Shown here piece after piece: positions 36,063 to 48,584 of a DNA stretch of 64,000 nt; position 1 is the first letter of the stretch, and every line of letters starts with the position of its first letter. Source of the stretch: Pseudisothecium myosuroides. Lineage: Eukaryota; Streptophyta; Bryopsida; Hypnales; Lembophyllaceae. The notes under the pieces were generated by a model. That model did no database searches. It was not told the DNA's origin and saw only the letters and a program-made list of their open reading frames with translations. A program made the position numbers and the translations under genes. The stretch is taken from NCBI GenBank assembly GCA_951799445.1, contig OX637296.1:22878001-22942000 (forward strand), read 5' to 3'.

Positions 36063-37616
36063 AGTGAAATGGTTAGTTCATTGTTAACTTAGCCGGTGGA
36101 ATTCGGAAAAAAATCGGTTGCAATTTGAAAACATTGTAAAAGCATTGGTGAAAAAATTTGTAAATTTTATATTCAAATTAAAAGGTAGAGGGAAAAATTG
36201 GACTCAGTGTTTGGAAAAACGGTTCAATATGGGAATCGAAGTAAAATAGTTGGTAAAGCTTAAAAAATATCCCGAACGTTGATGCATTCTGTAGTTCAGA
36301 GTGGAATTTGGTATACTCAATTGCAAGTCTCATTATTAAGACACTCTCGAAGACCACATTCTAATTGATTCATATTCTCTAATATCACATTCTGATTTAC
36401 TCTTGGAATATGTCTTTAGGCTTATGCTTTTCACTGGATGATTTCCTCAAGTTGTGTTTAAAATTAAATGTGATAGAAGTTGTTTTGGATCTTGAGTTAT
36501 ACATAAGAAAAAAATGACTACGTAACTTCTCAATGCCCAAGGCACCATATTTAGGTGTTGCCTAAACTTTGAAGTTAAATAAAATCTAATCAAAGTATTA
36601 TTTTTAATTTTTTGGGTTGAATAACCTTTGAAGTCTATTTTAAGCATGAAAAATCCAATTTTGAAAAAAAAATTATGATTTTTCTATTGAAGATTTTGTG
36701 CAAGGGTGTCCATTACAATTGTTTATTTTTTTAGTATTAAAGGCTATTGGGCGATGAGCCTCAAATTAATACACTAGATCTTTGGGGAGAAATCACATTA
36801 GAAATTCATTTTAAAAACTTGAAGAATAGATTTTGAGAAGCCATAAATTGATTGTGATTATGTATGTTATATCCTTTAATTTCATATATTTCTTATGACC
36901 TCAATTTTATATTTTATATGTAAAAAGATGATTGAAAGGCTTGAATTCACTTGCAAATTTTTTAACATCCTTGTGATCAATCATTATAATTTTTCAATCT
37001 ATATTGTTGTGTTTTCTTTTCCTAAGTGATTCTAAACATGTCTAAATTAAGATCACATGGTTACAGTTCAAAAAAAATGATACTCCATAGTACTTATTAA
37101 AACTTGAGTTTTTTGTTTAGTTTAGAACAAAGTTCAAGAAGACAATATAGATTGAAAATTTTCTTAGTTTAGGAGCTAAAGTACTATATAGGAGGGGAAA
37201 TATATTGAAGTTGTCAACAAATAGGACTGGGCATGAAGTTAGACCATATATCATTCTATATTGAAATATGGGTCAACTAATTTCATTTTTTGACTTGGGC
37301 TTAAAGTGGAATCATGACTTCATATTGGAATTTAGATAAGGTAATAATGTGTATTTATTTACAAATAGAAAAGATGACCTCTTGAAGTCAAAGTAGGACA
37401 TTTTGGCTAAAAAAATAGAGAATATACTATGCACTTTCAAAGTTCATTTGAGAAGAGCATTAGTAATTGACAAAAGGGTTGCCTATCATTCAAGCCAATA
37501 ACTTGTTGAAAACAAAGGAATGAACCAAATAAAATGGTGAAAGCATATAACGACATTGTTTGAATAACTTCTTTTGAGGCCCTCCTCTTGTGACAACTAA
37601 CCTTACAATTCATTAA

Positions 37617-38534
37617 CCCCTAAAGGACCAAGCCCTTTTTTCTGCCAGAAAACACTCAAAACTGCCATTTCTATAGCAAAAAGTAAAAAAATTGAAAATT
37701 GTTTTTTTTTCACATCTAACCATATGATCTTACACCTAACTAGTATGAGAGTGTGTGGAAAAAATTTCAGAATTTTTGACCGCACAGATTGCAAGATATC
37801 TGCGTTTAAAGTGAAAAAAACAAGTTTTTCAGCATATTGCGGGACTAGATTTTTTGACTTTGAACATTTTTAACTTAAAATTTTTGCACTACAAAGTTTT
37901 GAGCTTTCAAAATTTATAGTGTATAATTGAGTTGAGAGTCTAGAAAAAATAAAAAAACTCAAAAAAACTTAATTATCATTCTTAAAAAAATTGTTAAGTA
38001 GAAGTAGGTACAAGATAGAAGGAAAATCTAAAATATTAATATCATTTAGATGGAATTAAAATGCACTAATCCCAATGGTGAGATTTTTCTAACAAGTAAA
38101 CTAAACCATGAAAAAAAAATTGAAAAATTTGAAAAATTGCATTCAGAAATGAATCCTACAAGTTATTTTTTTCAAGAAGATGCTCTAACTGCCCGAAAAA
38201 CAAGAATGTCCATAACTTTCTCATAACATATCCAAATGAAATGAATCAAAGCTTTCCAAATAGGCAAAAATATAATATATGTGAAAAAAATTGCAAAAAA
38301 TTCAAAAAAAAAAATTGCAATTTTTTTTTGCTGCCCACCGTCCCCTGTTTTGAGCTTATTTAGTCATAACTATTGTTCCCGGGCACCAATTGTGAAAAAA
38401 ATTATATTCCCTCAAAGCTTATCAGTTTTTCTATCTTCAAAAAAAGTTTCAAAAAATCATGACAAAAATTCAGCCCGTAGGTACCTGCCCAAAATCCCAT
38501 TTGTCTGTTGAACGGACACTTGGTCCTTTAGGGA
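37617..38534. mobile_element. TTAA-flanked element, uninterrupted member of the 15-kb subfamily (918 bp)
   Basis: TTAA borders are at 37613-37616 and 38535-38538. The left end is CCCCTAAAGGACCAAGCCC and the right end read inward is CCCTAAAGGACCAAGTG. It is the intact reference for the nested pair at 15048-16886, including the GCGTTTAAAGTG phrase that was the target there. It occupies the same TTAA in duplication copy A as a different element does in copy B. Confidence 0.85.
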
Positions 38535-39192
38535 TTAAACATTCATTGTTATTCTACAAGTGTTAATGATTAGAGAATGTTGATAATGAGTGTTCATATT
38601 TCTTCTTTGGAATCTCACCCAAACATAGGAGAGAAGAAGGCATTGTCTCTATTTTGATGAGCATATATATACGATGCTAAAAGTAAGAGAACCACTTGGA
38701 ATTTGCATTGGAACCAAAACCACTAATCTCAATGAAGAGATTGTTCTAGCAAACAAATTAGTCCTTGTGGTTTTTTTCCTTCCAATGAAATGTGAAAATG
38801 TACTTCAAAATGAATCCTATACATTAATTTTTTAGAAAGATGCTTGGATAGACTACAAAATATGATGCTTCTTACCATTCTCATTGCAAATTAATATAAA
38901 ATAGATCAAACCTTTCCCTATAGATTAATATATATAATATTTATAGAACTAAAAATTCACCTAGTTTAAGGGTTTTGAATTTATTGTAGCATAACTTTTG
39001 CTCTCGGGTACAACTGAAAGAAAACTTATATTTCTAGAAAGCTAATTTTGTTTTGTTTTGTCTTATGTTAAAATATTGGACATGAGCAAATTTGAGATGA
39101 AAAGTATGCAAGTACAAGTTGCATGTTTAGCCAAACCTAGTTGAACCTAGTTGAATTTGGTAATTGACTCTAACTACACAAAATAGTGAAAT

Positions 39193-41009
39193 TAGGTTGC
39201 CCTCACTAATTTCTCGACATTCTACACTATATAAATATGTATTATTAATGTAGAAGGATGTAATATTGCAAGAACCATATGTGTTGCATAGATTGGTGCA
39301 CTAGTTCTTGGCCCAGGTCTAGAAGAGTCGCATGTGCCTCCATATAGATCTTGATGTAGATAAGGAATAAGTCATGAGAAAACTTTTCTAGAGAAGGCAA
39401 CCTAATTGTTAAGGCATCCTAATTTCACTATTTTGTATAGTGATAAAAGGTCACCACTATTTTGTAATTTGATGTACTGAATAATGAAAATTGAAATTGA
39501 AATCCAAATTAATTCATTATCTACCACTGGAAAAAGGATATTTTGGAGAGCTTTCCAACGATATATCATACATATGATTTGATTGAATAATTTTTGTTTG
39601 CAAGACTTTGTTAGATAACTACTCTAGTCACATTCTAAGTATTAGATATCATTCTTCAAATTACTTTGACAACGTGGCAATCCTGCTCTTTCTTCTATTC
39701 CCCTTCTACAAGTTATATAGAAGTAAATGGAGATTATTTGGATTGCTAGCTTGGAAAATCATTTTAGACCTTTCATCGCCAATTGAATGTCATGTCATAC
39801 TTGTGGTCCTTCTACCTTTTTTCATACCACTCGCAATTGCAAAGAGGGATCAAGTTTGTCGACTTTGGCCTGAAGGGGAGATTCTTCAATTTGCATTGAT
39901 TCAAAAGCTATATGGAAGGAAGTTTGAATAGGACCTCACTCAAACTACAAGCCACTAATATAAATGTATCCATTATGTCCCTTTTCCTAATGGTGTCCTC
40001 CATTTATAATAGTCTTGGTGTTTTGAGTTGAAATCTCAAATAAATGTAGACAAAAGACGCAATTGAGAGAGGAACTACAATAGATATGCTTTGAGTACCA
40101 CACATACTATATAAGAAGGAGCTTAGACTTATAGCTTGTTGTTTTTCCACATAAATTGTTGGTTCTAAATAAGAAAAGAAAAGACTTTGTGTTGAAAGAA
40201 GCTACCTTGAGAAAATTTGAATAGCTACCTTACTCCAAAAGTAAGCTACTACTATTGCACACTGGACAAAGCCTCTCATAATGTAGTTGCTTGTTCTTTA
40301 ATGAAAGTGAATCATGGGCAATTTCATTAAAATGGTTGTATTCCAAGTGCCACTTTGATGGTGTGCCATTTTCACCATCTAGGACAGGTACAAATTTAGA
40401 ACAATTGTTTTGAATTGTTTTCATGCCATTTAAAAATAATATCGCCATTTTAATGAAATCGCCCGTAATTGTACCTATTTGTGACCCCTTTTTAAAAATT
40501 AATGTGTGCCATCATGTACCAAATGTATTATTTTTGCAAAGGAATTGTACCATCATGGTCAAATGTACAAAATTATTTGTAATATGAAGGGAAATTGCAA
40601 AAATCTAATTATAGTAAAGAGATATCTATTTTCAAAAATTAGGACATTGGACATGCCCCCACTCAAATTTCTTAGGAGGGAATTGTGGAACTTTTTGGAA
40701 ATACTTGTTGAAGGAAAGATGTGCGCAAGGATGTTTACTACATATTTCCGCAAACAAATTAAAAAAGTTCATCAGCAATGTTTTTCTGTGAATTTTCATG
40801 TAAAACCGTGGAAAAAAATTGAAAAATTCACCAAAAATGGAGTTTTGTTTTTTTGAAACTAAAAACTTGGTATACTTGAGGGTTGTTGCGTAAGATATGA
40901 ATGTTGATTGTGCAAAACAAAAAACTATAATTCTATTTCACATTATGCAAACAAAATTGAATGGCCAAAACTGCCATCATGTATCTTTTTAGTAGCCCTC
41001 TGTACAACA
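39193..41009. other. AT-rich spacer between the two duplication copies, no gene seen
   Basis: Open frames are short, Phe/Leu/Ile/Lys-rich and motif-free. A small inverted pair, AGGACAATTTCATTAAAATGG-like around 40319 and ATTTTAATGAAATCGC at 40446, suggests a foldback of about 140 bp between 40315 and 40463. Nothing else stands out. Confidence 0.45.
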
Positions 41010-42248
41010 AATACCTCTCATTAGATTGCTCCGACACTATTTTCTTGACATTTCACAATAACTTATGTAATCAATCAAATGATGAATGACATACATTTTA
41101 GTTTTGGTGATTTTAAATTTCTTTAATTGGGTTTCTTGATGGAAACACAAACCGCACCGTGGAATGCAAGCAAGTAAGAGAAAGCGTTCACTTTTGATCA
41201 TCCATCCTTCATTCATCGACAATATGATCTAAAAATAGTAAACCTCATCCAATATTGGCGGTTTCATCCATTTTTTTCTTCTTTGTTTCTAGTGGAATGG
41301 GAGCTCACTCAAAAATTTGGTAAAATTTTGGAGATTATTTACCAACGGAAATTTCAATGTTAGACACTACATACACTCCATTATATTGTCCTACACTATT
41401 TTCTTGACATTTCACATTAATTTATGTAATCAACCAAAATGATGAATAAGATATGCTTTTGTTTCTATTATGTCTCCATTTTGTAGATTTTGAAATTAAG
41501 TTTTCCATCATGTATTCATATGGTAAATTAGATGACATGATTAGAAAGACAACTTAATGAGAGTATTCAATGTAGAAGTGTTGGATTTCTTTAAAATTTA
41601 TGACATTACACTTTCGTGGAAGTCAAAATAGGATGTAGTGGTGAGCTTTCAAACTCCATTTTTGATACGAGTGGCTTTACAAGGAAAGACCAAGGTTTGA
41701 AATATTGACATGCCATAGACTCAAACCTCAAGTTTAAAAGAACAAGGTGAAGATGTACATGGAAGAAATTGAGAAAAGTTGTCAAAACCAAGAAGATGCT
41801 CAAAATTCTTGCTCTTGATTCTTGCAAAAAATGGTCTTTCAAAAAACATTGGCCTTTTGTTGAAAATATTTAGAATTCTGGAAGCGAGATTCAACATCTT
41901 GTCTTGACCCCATTATTGTAAATCCACTAAGAAAACACCGCATACAACAATTGGGAAAACGTTGTCACACAAAAGAATATAAGTCTTTGAAGGGATGGAA
42001 AGTAGCATTAATTCAACTTGAGTCTAAGTCTATTGTTTACTCGGTTACTTGTAGAATAGTCAACATTTAAAGTAGGTGCACCTAAAAATATCATATATAA
42101 ATATGTTCTATAATTAGACTAGCCAAATTATTATATCTTTTGTTTGGCAATTGAAAAGAGATTTTAATACATCCAAAAATGCATCATTTGGATACCATGC
42201 CCATACAAAAGTTATGAGGGGTCAAAGTTTATTTGTAGAATGATTTAA

Positions 42249-43222
42249 TTCCTAAAGTTGACCATGAGTGTTTTATATGAGAAAATGTCAAAAATTGCCA
42301 TTTTCTAGTGCACTGATCAAAATTAAAATTAAAAAATTATTTTTTTGAACTTCAATGGTATAAATGTTTAGTAGGCTATTATGCCAATGTGTGAAAAAAA
42401 AAATTAGCCCATTTGATAGGGTGGATTGCAAAATTATAATGTTTGGAGTGTGACGGAAAAAAACTTCTTTTCATTCGTGTAAGATAAGGTCAACAAAGTT
42501 CAAGCCCACTTGGAGTTAAATTTTTGTGGTATACAACATTGAGACTTTATTCCATTGAATACTACATTTTGTTAGATACACACAAGCAAAATTTCAAGAG
42601 AAAATAAAGGGGTTACTTTACTCTTAATCATGTTGCAGTACCAAAAAAGGCCAAATACATTAGCAATACATTAGTCATTTTTTTGATGATTTTTTATGCA
42701 AAGGGGAATTTCTTTTATTTGAAATACAGACCGTGAAAGCTTAATTAGAGATCAATATTTGGATTATGCGGAAAAAATTTAAGATACTTGAGAATATGTA
42801 TTTTAAGGTAATTATAGCATTTGTAGATAGAAGAAAATATATTTCTTCTAACTTAATGTTTTTTTTCTAACTTGTTTGATAAGGTTAGTATAGTTTTGAT
42901 TCCTTTTGGAATGAGATTAGTGCATTGAAAGTAGTTTTCTTTTTGAAAATTGCATACTATATGATATTAGTACATATTGTACATGCCATTTAAAAAGTAG
43001 ATTCAAATTTTAGCAAAAGATGCTAAAACTACCTAAATCACTTTTTCAAGCTATATAAATTTTAATCCGAGCATCTAATTGGAATTTGATTCCCACAAAG
43101 GGATTAAATGTCTCCATCTTTTGCAAAAAAATTATGAAACATCCAAGCCCATTCATTTTGACTTCATCACCACCTACCCTAATTCCAATTGTTCCTTAAA
43201 CGGACATTTGGTCCTTTAGAGG
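42249..43222. mobile_element. Old TTAA-family element shared by both duplication copies (copy B)
   Basis: TTAA lies at 42245-42248, the left end is now TTCCTAAAGTTGACC and the right end read inward is CCTCTAAAGGACCAAATG. It is collinear with 34261-35206, with phrases such as CTAGT or TTAGTCATTTTTTTGATGA and CCTACCCTAATTCCAATTG. It is decayed and non-coding. Confidence 0.6.
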
Positions 43223-43397
43223 CTAAAACTATATCTTCAACAAATAGATATATAATTATTTAAGAGATGCATGGAGTAAGTTAGAGCATTTGATCAAGTG
43301 GCGCATTTAGGAACTCAATGCTTTGGATATCTCTACCTAAGAATTCAAGTGCAAAGGGCCTACATTGGAATTCAAAGGCATCATCCTACCACTATTA

Positions 43398-44326
43398 ACC
43401 CCTAAAGTACCAAAGTCCCCTTGGAGGACACTTCAGATTTTGGGCAGGCCCGTGTGGCCTCAAATTTTTATCTGATTTTTTGAAACTTTTTTTGAAGATA
43501 GGGAATCACATTAGCTTTCTAAAAATATAATTTTTTTTTCAATCGGTGCCTGGGAGCAAAAGTTATGCCATCCTAAAGCAAAAAAGCAGTTTGGTGGGCA
43601 GAAAAAAAAAAATACAAAAAAAAGTTTTTTATTTTTTTTATTTTTTTATTTTTTTCCCTCAAAGATCATGTTTTTGTCTACATCTGAAGCTTTGATTCAT
43701 TCTATTTGGACTAATAATGAGAAAGTTATGGACAGTCTTGTTTTTCGGGCAATTTAAGCATCTTCAAAAAAACTAACTTATAGAATTCATTTTTGAATGC
43801 AATTTTTTCAATTTTTTCAATTTTTTTTTTGACAAGGTCAAGTTTGTTTGCAAGAACAATCCCACCATTGGGATTATGTTGTTTTAATTCCACCTAAGAG
43901 CTATTAACAATTTAGTATTTCGTTCAATTTTGGACCTACTTCTATTTAACAATTTATTTATATGTGAAAATCAAGGTTTGACATTCTGAAATTTTTTTCC
44001 CCAACTCTCAACTCAAATGTTCAAGATAAAAATTACAACTTTTTGTTGTGTAGTGCAAAAAAAATCCACAAATGACCGTCAAAGTCATCTGAAATTGCAG
44101 GAAACAGTTCAAAAAAACTTTTTTTTCCAACTTTGAATGCTAATATTTTCCAATCAGAACGGTCAAATGTCTTGAAATTTTTACCACATAATCTGAGACA
44201 AGTGAAGTACAAGATCCTACGGTTAGATTCTTAAAAAAAAGTTTTTTTGGGTTTAGGGAGTGATCGCAGCAGAAATGGCAGTTTTCAATGGGTCTGGAGC
44301 CAGAAAATGCCTTGGTATTTTAGGGG
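43398..44326. mobile_element. TTAA-flanked element with a visible empty site in copy A (929 bp)
   Basis: TTAA borders are at 43394-43397 and 44327-44330. Ends are CCCCTAAAGTACCAAAG and, read inward, CCCCTAAAATACCAAGGC. Copy A of the duplication reads CCACTATTAAATTGTTC with a single TTAA at 35373-35376, which is the unoccupied target. Internal landmarks match 30136-31030. This pair demonstrates insertion into TTAA with duplication of exactly those four bases. Confidence 0.9.
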
Positions 44327-44640
44327 TTAAATTGTTCAATTTCAAACTTCATACTCGTTTGTATATTAGAAGACTATGGAATATTTAACTACACTGAAAA
44401 CCCAAGCAAAGATCCCAGCTTGTTTTCAATGCAAGAGTCTGTTGAAAATCCAAGGAGATAGATTCAGGGACCTTTATGGGTTAAAGTGTTAAACTAAGGT
44501 TAGACTATTAGTTGAATATCACATTACCCTATGACACATGATACCATACGTAAAGGTCTAAGTCAACACTTAGGTGCCAAAATTGAATTTCCACATCAGA
44601 TTCTAGAGCGTCCACATCACCTCACGCCATTCACAAGATG

Positions 44641-45020
44641 ACATGTGGCACTAATTTAGATAAATGACTTAATTTTTGCAAAATCTAACGTTCACAGAGG
44701 GTATCCTAAAAAATCCCCATAACCCTGTATGGATTGTATTTTTATTTTTATTTTTTTAAACGGATTGTATTTTTTATTTACACGGACAGTATTGAGCAGA
44801 GTTGACCTACAAACGCACGTCATTAAGCAGGGAGACATAATCTTTTAATGTTCAATGACCTCTAATCACTTCTGCACTGACAAGGACTAATATTATATGC
44901 TGTGTAACCATAGGTTGCATAGCAGCAATTGGGATTCCTTAATGAAAGTATACCAGTAATTTAAATTTTTTTTAAATCAAACAAATCAAAACAGGACCGG
45001 TACAGCAGTCCATTCCAATC
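44641..45020. repeat. Near-identical island within the duplication, copy B
   Basis: Partner of 35683-36062 at a constant offset of 8958, with three visible substitutions and no gaps. It is followed by a 17-base deletion relative to copy A. Confidence 0.8.
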
Positions 45021-45294
45021 ATTGTTAACTTAGCCGGTGGAATTCGGAAAAAAATCGGTTGCAATTTGAAAACATTGTAAAAACATTGGTGAAAAAATCT
45101 GTAAATTTTATATTAAAATTAAAAAATAGAGGGAAAAAAATTGGACTCAGTGTTTGGAAAAACGATTCCATATGGGAATCGAAGGAGAATAGTTGGTAAA
45201 ACTTAAAAAATATCCCGAACGTTGATGCATTCTCTAGTTCAGAGTGGAATTTGGTATACTCAATTGCAAGTCTCGTTATTAAGACACTCTCGAA

Positions 45295-45387
45295 GACCAC
45301 ATTCTAATTGATTCACACTCTCTAAGACCACATTCTAATTGATTCACACTCTCTAAGACCACATTCTAATTGATTCACACTCTCTAA
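45295..45387. repeat. 31-bp tandem repeat, three copies
   Basis: Units start at 45295, 45326 and 45357 with GACCACATTCTAATTGATTC. The three are identical by eye. Copy A of the duplication has a single unit (about 36353), so the array expanded after the duplication. Confidence 0.85.
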
Positions 45388-46679
45388 TATCACATTCTAA
45401 TATCACATTTTGATTTATTCTTGGAATGTGTCTTTAGGTCTATGCTTTTTATTGGATGATTTCCTTAAGTTGTGTTTAAAATTAAATGTGATAGAAGTTG
45501 TTTTGGATCTTGGGTTTGACATAAGAAAAAAAATGACTTTGTAATTCCTTAATGTCCAAGGCACCATATTCAAGTGTTGCCTAAATTTTGAAAGTTAAAT
45601 AAAATCTAATGAAGTTTTTCAAATATTATTTTTAGTTTTGGGGGTTTGAATATCCTTTACGGTCTATTTTAGGCATGAAAAATCCAATTTTGGAATTAAA
45701 AAATATGATTTTTCTATTGAAGATTTTGTGCAAAGGTGTTGATGACAAATCTTTATTTTTTTAGTGTTAATTTAGTGTTAAAGGCTATTCGAGATGAGCC
45801 TCAAATACACTAAATCTTGGGGGATAAATCAAATTGAAAATTCATTTTAAAAACTTGAAGAGTAGGTTTTGAGAAGCCGTAAATTGATTGTGATTATGTA
45901 TGTTATGGCCTTTAATTTCATATATTTATTATGACCTCAATTTTATATTTTATATGTAAAAAAATGATTGAAAGGCCTGAATTCACTTGCAAATTTTTTA
46001 ACACCTTGGTGATCAATCATTATAATGTTTCAATCCATATTGTTGTGTTTTCTTTTCCTAAATGATTCTAAACATGTCTAATTTAAAATCATATGGTCAC
46101 AATTAAAAAAAAATGATATTTTGTAGTACTTCTCAAACTTTGGCTTTTTGTTTGGTTTAGAATAAAGTCCAAGAAGCTCAAAAAAAGCCTTGGGCATTTA
46201 GGGTTTAAAGTACTATATAGGAGGGAAAATATATTAAAGTTGTCATGTGTTGAAAATTCAACAAATAGGATTAGGCATGAAGTTAGACCATATGTTATTT
46301 TATATTGAAATATGGATCATCTAAGTTCATTTTTGACTTGGGGGCTTAAAATGAAATCATGATTTAATTGTTAATATTGAAACTTAGATAAGGGAATAAT
46401 GTATATTTCTTTAAAAATAAAAAACATGACCTCTTGAAGTCAAAGCAGAGTAATTTGGCTAAAAAATAGAAAAATACACTATCCTCTTTCAAAAGTTCAT
46501 TTGAAAAGGGTACTAGTAATTGAAAAAAAAACGTTGCCTATCATTCAAGCTAATAACTTATTGGGAAAAAAAAAGAATGAACCAGATAAAATGGTGAAAT
46601 CATACAATGACAATGATGTTGTTTCAATGACTTCTTCTAAGGCCCTCTTCTAGTGACAATTAACTTTACGATTCATTAA

Positions 46680-47853
46680 CCCCTAAAGGACTAGTCTACT
46701 ATTTTTAGCAATATAGTAATTTTGGGCTGGTACACATGACCAGAAATTTGCATCTTTTAGGCTAGAATTTTAATAGAAGGTGGGGACAAGGAATATCTTT
46801 TATATGCACTAAGTTTCATGACATTTGAAAATATGAGTCAAAAGTTATGGCCTAATATGTTGTTTGATTCTCAACTTGGGTAGTCTAGGCAAATCAGAAA
46901 AAATCATTTTTTTCAAAAAAAACACTTTGAAATTGGTTTTCTAGATTTATATATAGGTGGAATGATTTCCATCATTCCATTTTGATCAATGAGTCAAAAA
47001 ATTATGAGGAGTTTTAGTTTGCAGGCAGTTATGAATTTACTACTCTAAAATAAACTTTAAAGTCATTTATTTCACTTAATTCTCAATAATTTTTGAAAAA
47101 AATAAAATCATAGGATATAGATTGTTTATAAAAACATTACAACAGTTGGGATTGACATTTTTCAACCCCATAATTAAATCCTTAACAATTTTGTATTTTG
47201 AATCATTCTCTACTTCTTTCAACTTACTATTTTTTTCCTATATGTTGCACAATTCCAAATGATTTGAATTTTTTAAGCATGTAGCCAACTTGTTTAGGAA
47301 AAAAAAATTCAAAGAAGCACCACCATTTTGGACATTTTTTTAATACAAATGTGACCTTGTGATGTGCAGTTGCCTTGTTATTTGCAGGGACAAAAGAAGG
47401 ATTTTTGCCAATTCAAACGCTAATATCTTCCAATCTACATGGTGGAAAATTTTGAATTCTTTTACACATCTTTTTAAAGTAATATAATATAAGATCCTAC
47501 ATTTACATGTGTCCAAAAATGTTTTTTTTTCTAAAATTTGGTATTTGTACTAGAAATGGCAGTTTTGGAGCGTTTTTGGTGAAGACATAATTAACTCCTC
47601 ACCGTTCAGAGGACCAAAATTGTCCACAGGTCTGCGGTGCTTCCCTCAAGATCAGCCTCAAATCGCAGAAAATTGAATTGATGGAAATCTAATCGGAACA
47701 TACAAGAGTATTCAACTTGAAGGGATGATTCAATCAGTGCGGTTACATTGTGCCGACTCCAACCCTAACTCTTGCTAATTGGCAGTTTCCGTGAAGGTTT
47801 GTAGAAGATGACGTGACATTGCTGGGTGATGAGAGATTAAAGAACTTTAGGGG
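46680..47853. mobile_element. TTAA-flanked element carrying a nested 242-bp element (932 bp without it)
   Basis: TTAA borders are at 46676-46679 and 47854-47857. The left end is CCCCTAAAGGACTAGTC and the right end read inward is CCCCTAAAGTTCTT. Apart from the nested piece it is collinear with 49758-50655: GTCAAAAGTTATGGCC, AAAATTTGGTA then TTGTACTAGAAATGGCAGTTT. It sits at the same TTAA that holds a different subfamily in duplication copy A. Confidence 0.8.
47595..47836. mobile_element. Nested TTAA-flanked short element with CTCCTCACCG ends (242 bp)
   Basis: TTAA lies at 47591-47594 and 47837-47840. The left end is CTCCTCACCGTTCAG and the right end read inward is TCTCTCATCACCC, related to the CCCCTCACCGCCC terminus of 11424-12393. 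The interior is less AT-rich than its host. The uninterrupted relative at about 50636 reads ACATAGTCATGG at the corresponding point, where the family has diverged, so the target is inferred from the flanks. Confidence 0.65.
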
Positions 47854-48584
47854 TTAAACATTCATTATCATTCTACATGTGTTAATAATTAGACAATGTT
47901 AATAACAAGTGTTCATATTTCCTCCCTGGTATCTCACCCAAACATAGGAGAGAAGAGGGCATTGTTCCTATTTTGATAAGCATATATATACAATGCTAAG
48001 AGTGAGAGAACCCGACTTGGAATTTGCATTGGAATTGAAACCATTGATCTCAAGGGAGAGATTGTTCTAGCAAACAATTAGTCTTTGTGGGTTTTTTCCC
48101 CCCAATGAAATGTGAAAATGGAGTTCAAAATGAATCCTATACATTAAATTTTAAGAAGATGCTTGGATTGCCTACAAAATATGATGCTCTATACCATTCT
48201 CATTGCAAACTAATATAAAATGGATCAAATCTTTTTATATACATTAATATATATTCTATTTATAAAATTAAAAATTTGCCTAATTTAAAGGTTTTGAATT
48301 TATTGTAGCATAACTATTGTTCTCGCGTACGATTGAAAGAAATTTATATTTCTAGAAAGCTAATTTATTTTTTTACCTTACGTCAAAATATTGGACATGA
48401 GAAATTTTGGGATGAAATGTATGCAAATGCAGATTGCATGTTTAACCACACCTAGTTGAACCTAATCAAATTTGGTAACTAACTCTAACCACACAAAATA
48501 GTAAAATTAGATTGGATGAACAAATGAATTTTCATCCATATATTATAGTTTTCATCCACTTCCTTGAATGTAAATTGCTTCAAG

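Larger units (their letters stand above)
33425..39192. repeat. Segmental duplication, copy A
   Basis: This segment is related throughout to 41010-48510 in the same orientation. Shared anchors in order: CTCTCATTAGATTGC at 33435 / 41015, CCCCTAAAGGAT or CCTAAAGTTGAC at 34261 / 42249, the near-identical island 35683 / 44641, a TTAA site at 37613 / 46676, and CTCACCCAAACATAGGAGAG at 38616 / 47935. Copy A is shorter because copy B carries extra insertions and a tandem repeat expansion. No gene was found in either copy. Confidence 0.8.
41010..48510. repeat. Segmental duplication, copy B
   Basis: This is the partner of 33425-39192, collinear with it. Extra sequence relative to copy A includes a second CACTATTTTCTTGACATTTCA segment near 41394, the TTAA element at 43398-44326, the 31-bp tandem array near 45300 and a longer element at 46680-47853. 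The spacer between copies is about 1.8 kb. Confidence 0.8.

Noticed and set aside
33425..48510. The two duplication copies as long terminal repeats of a retrotransposon
   Set aside because: The copies are 5.8 and 7.5 kb and lack TG...CA ends, a primer-binding site and any gag-pol coding between them.
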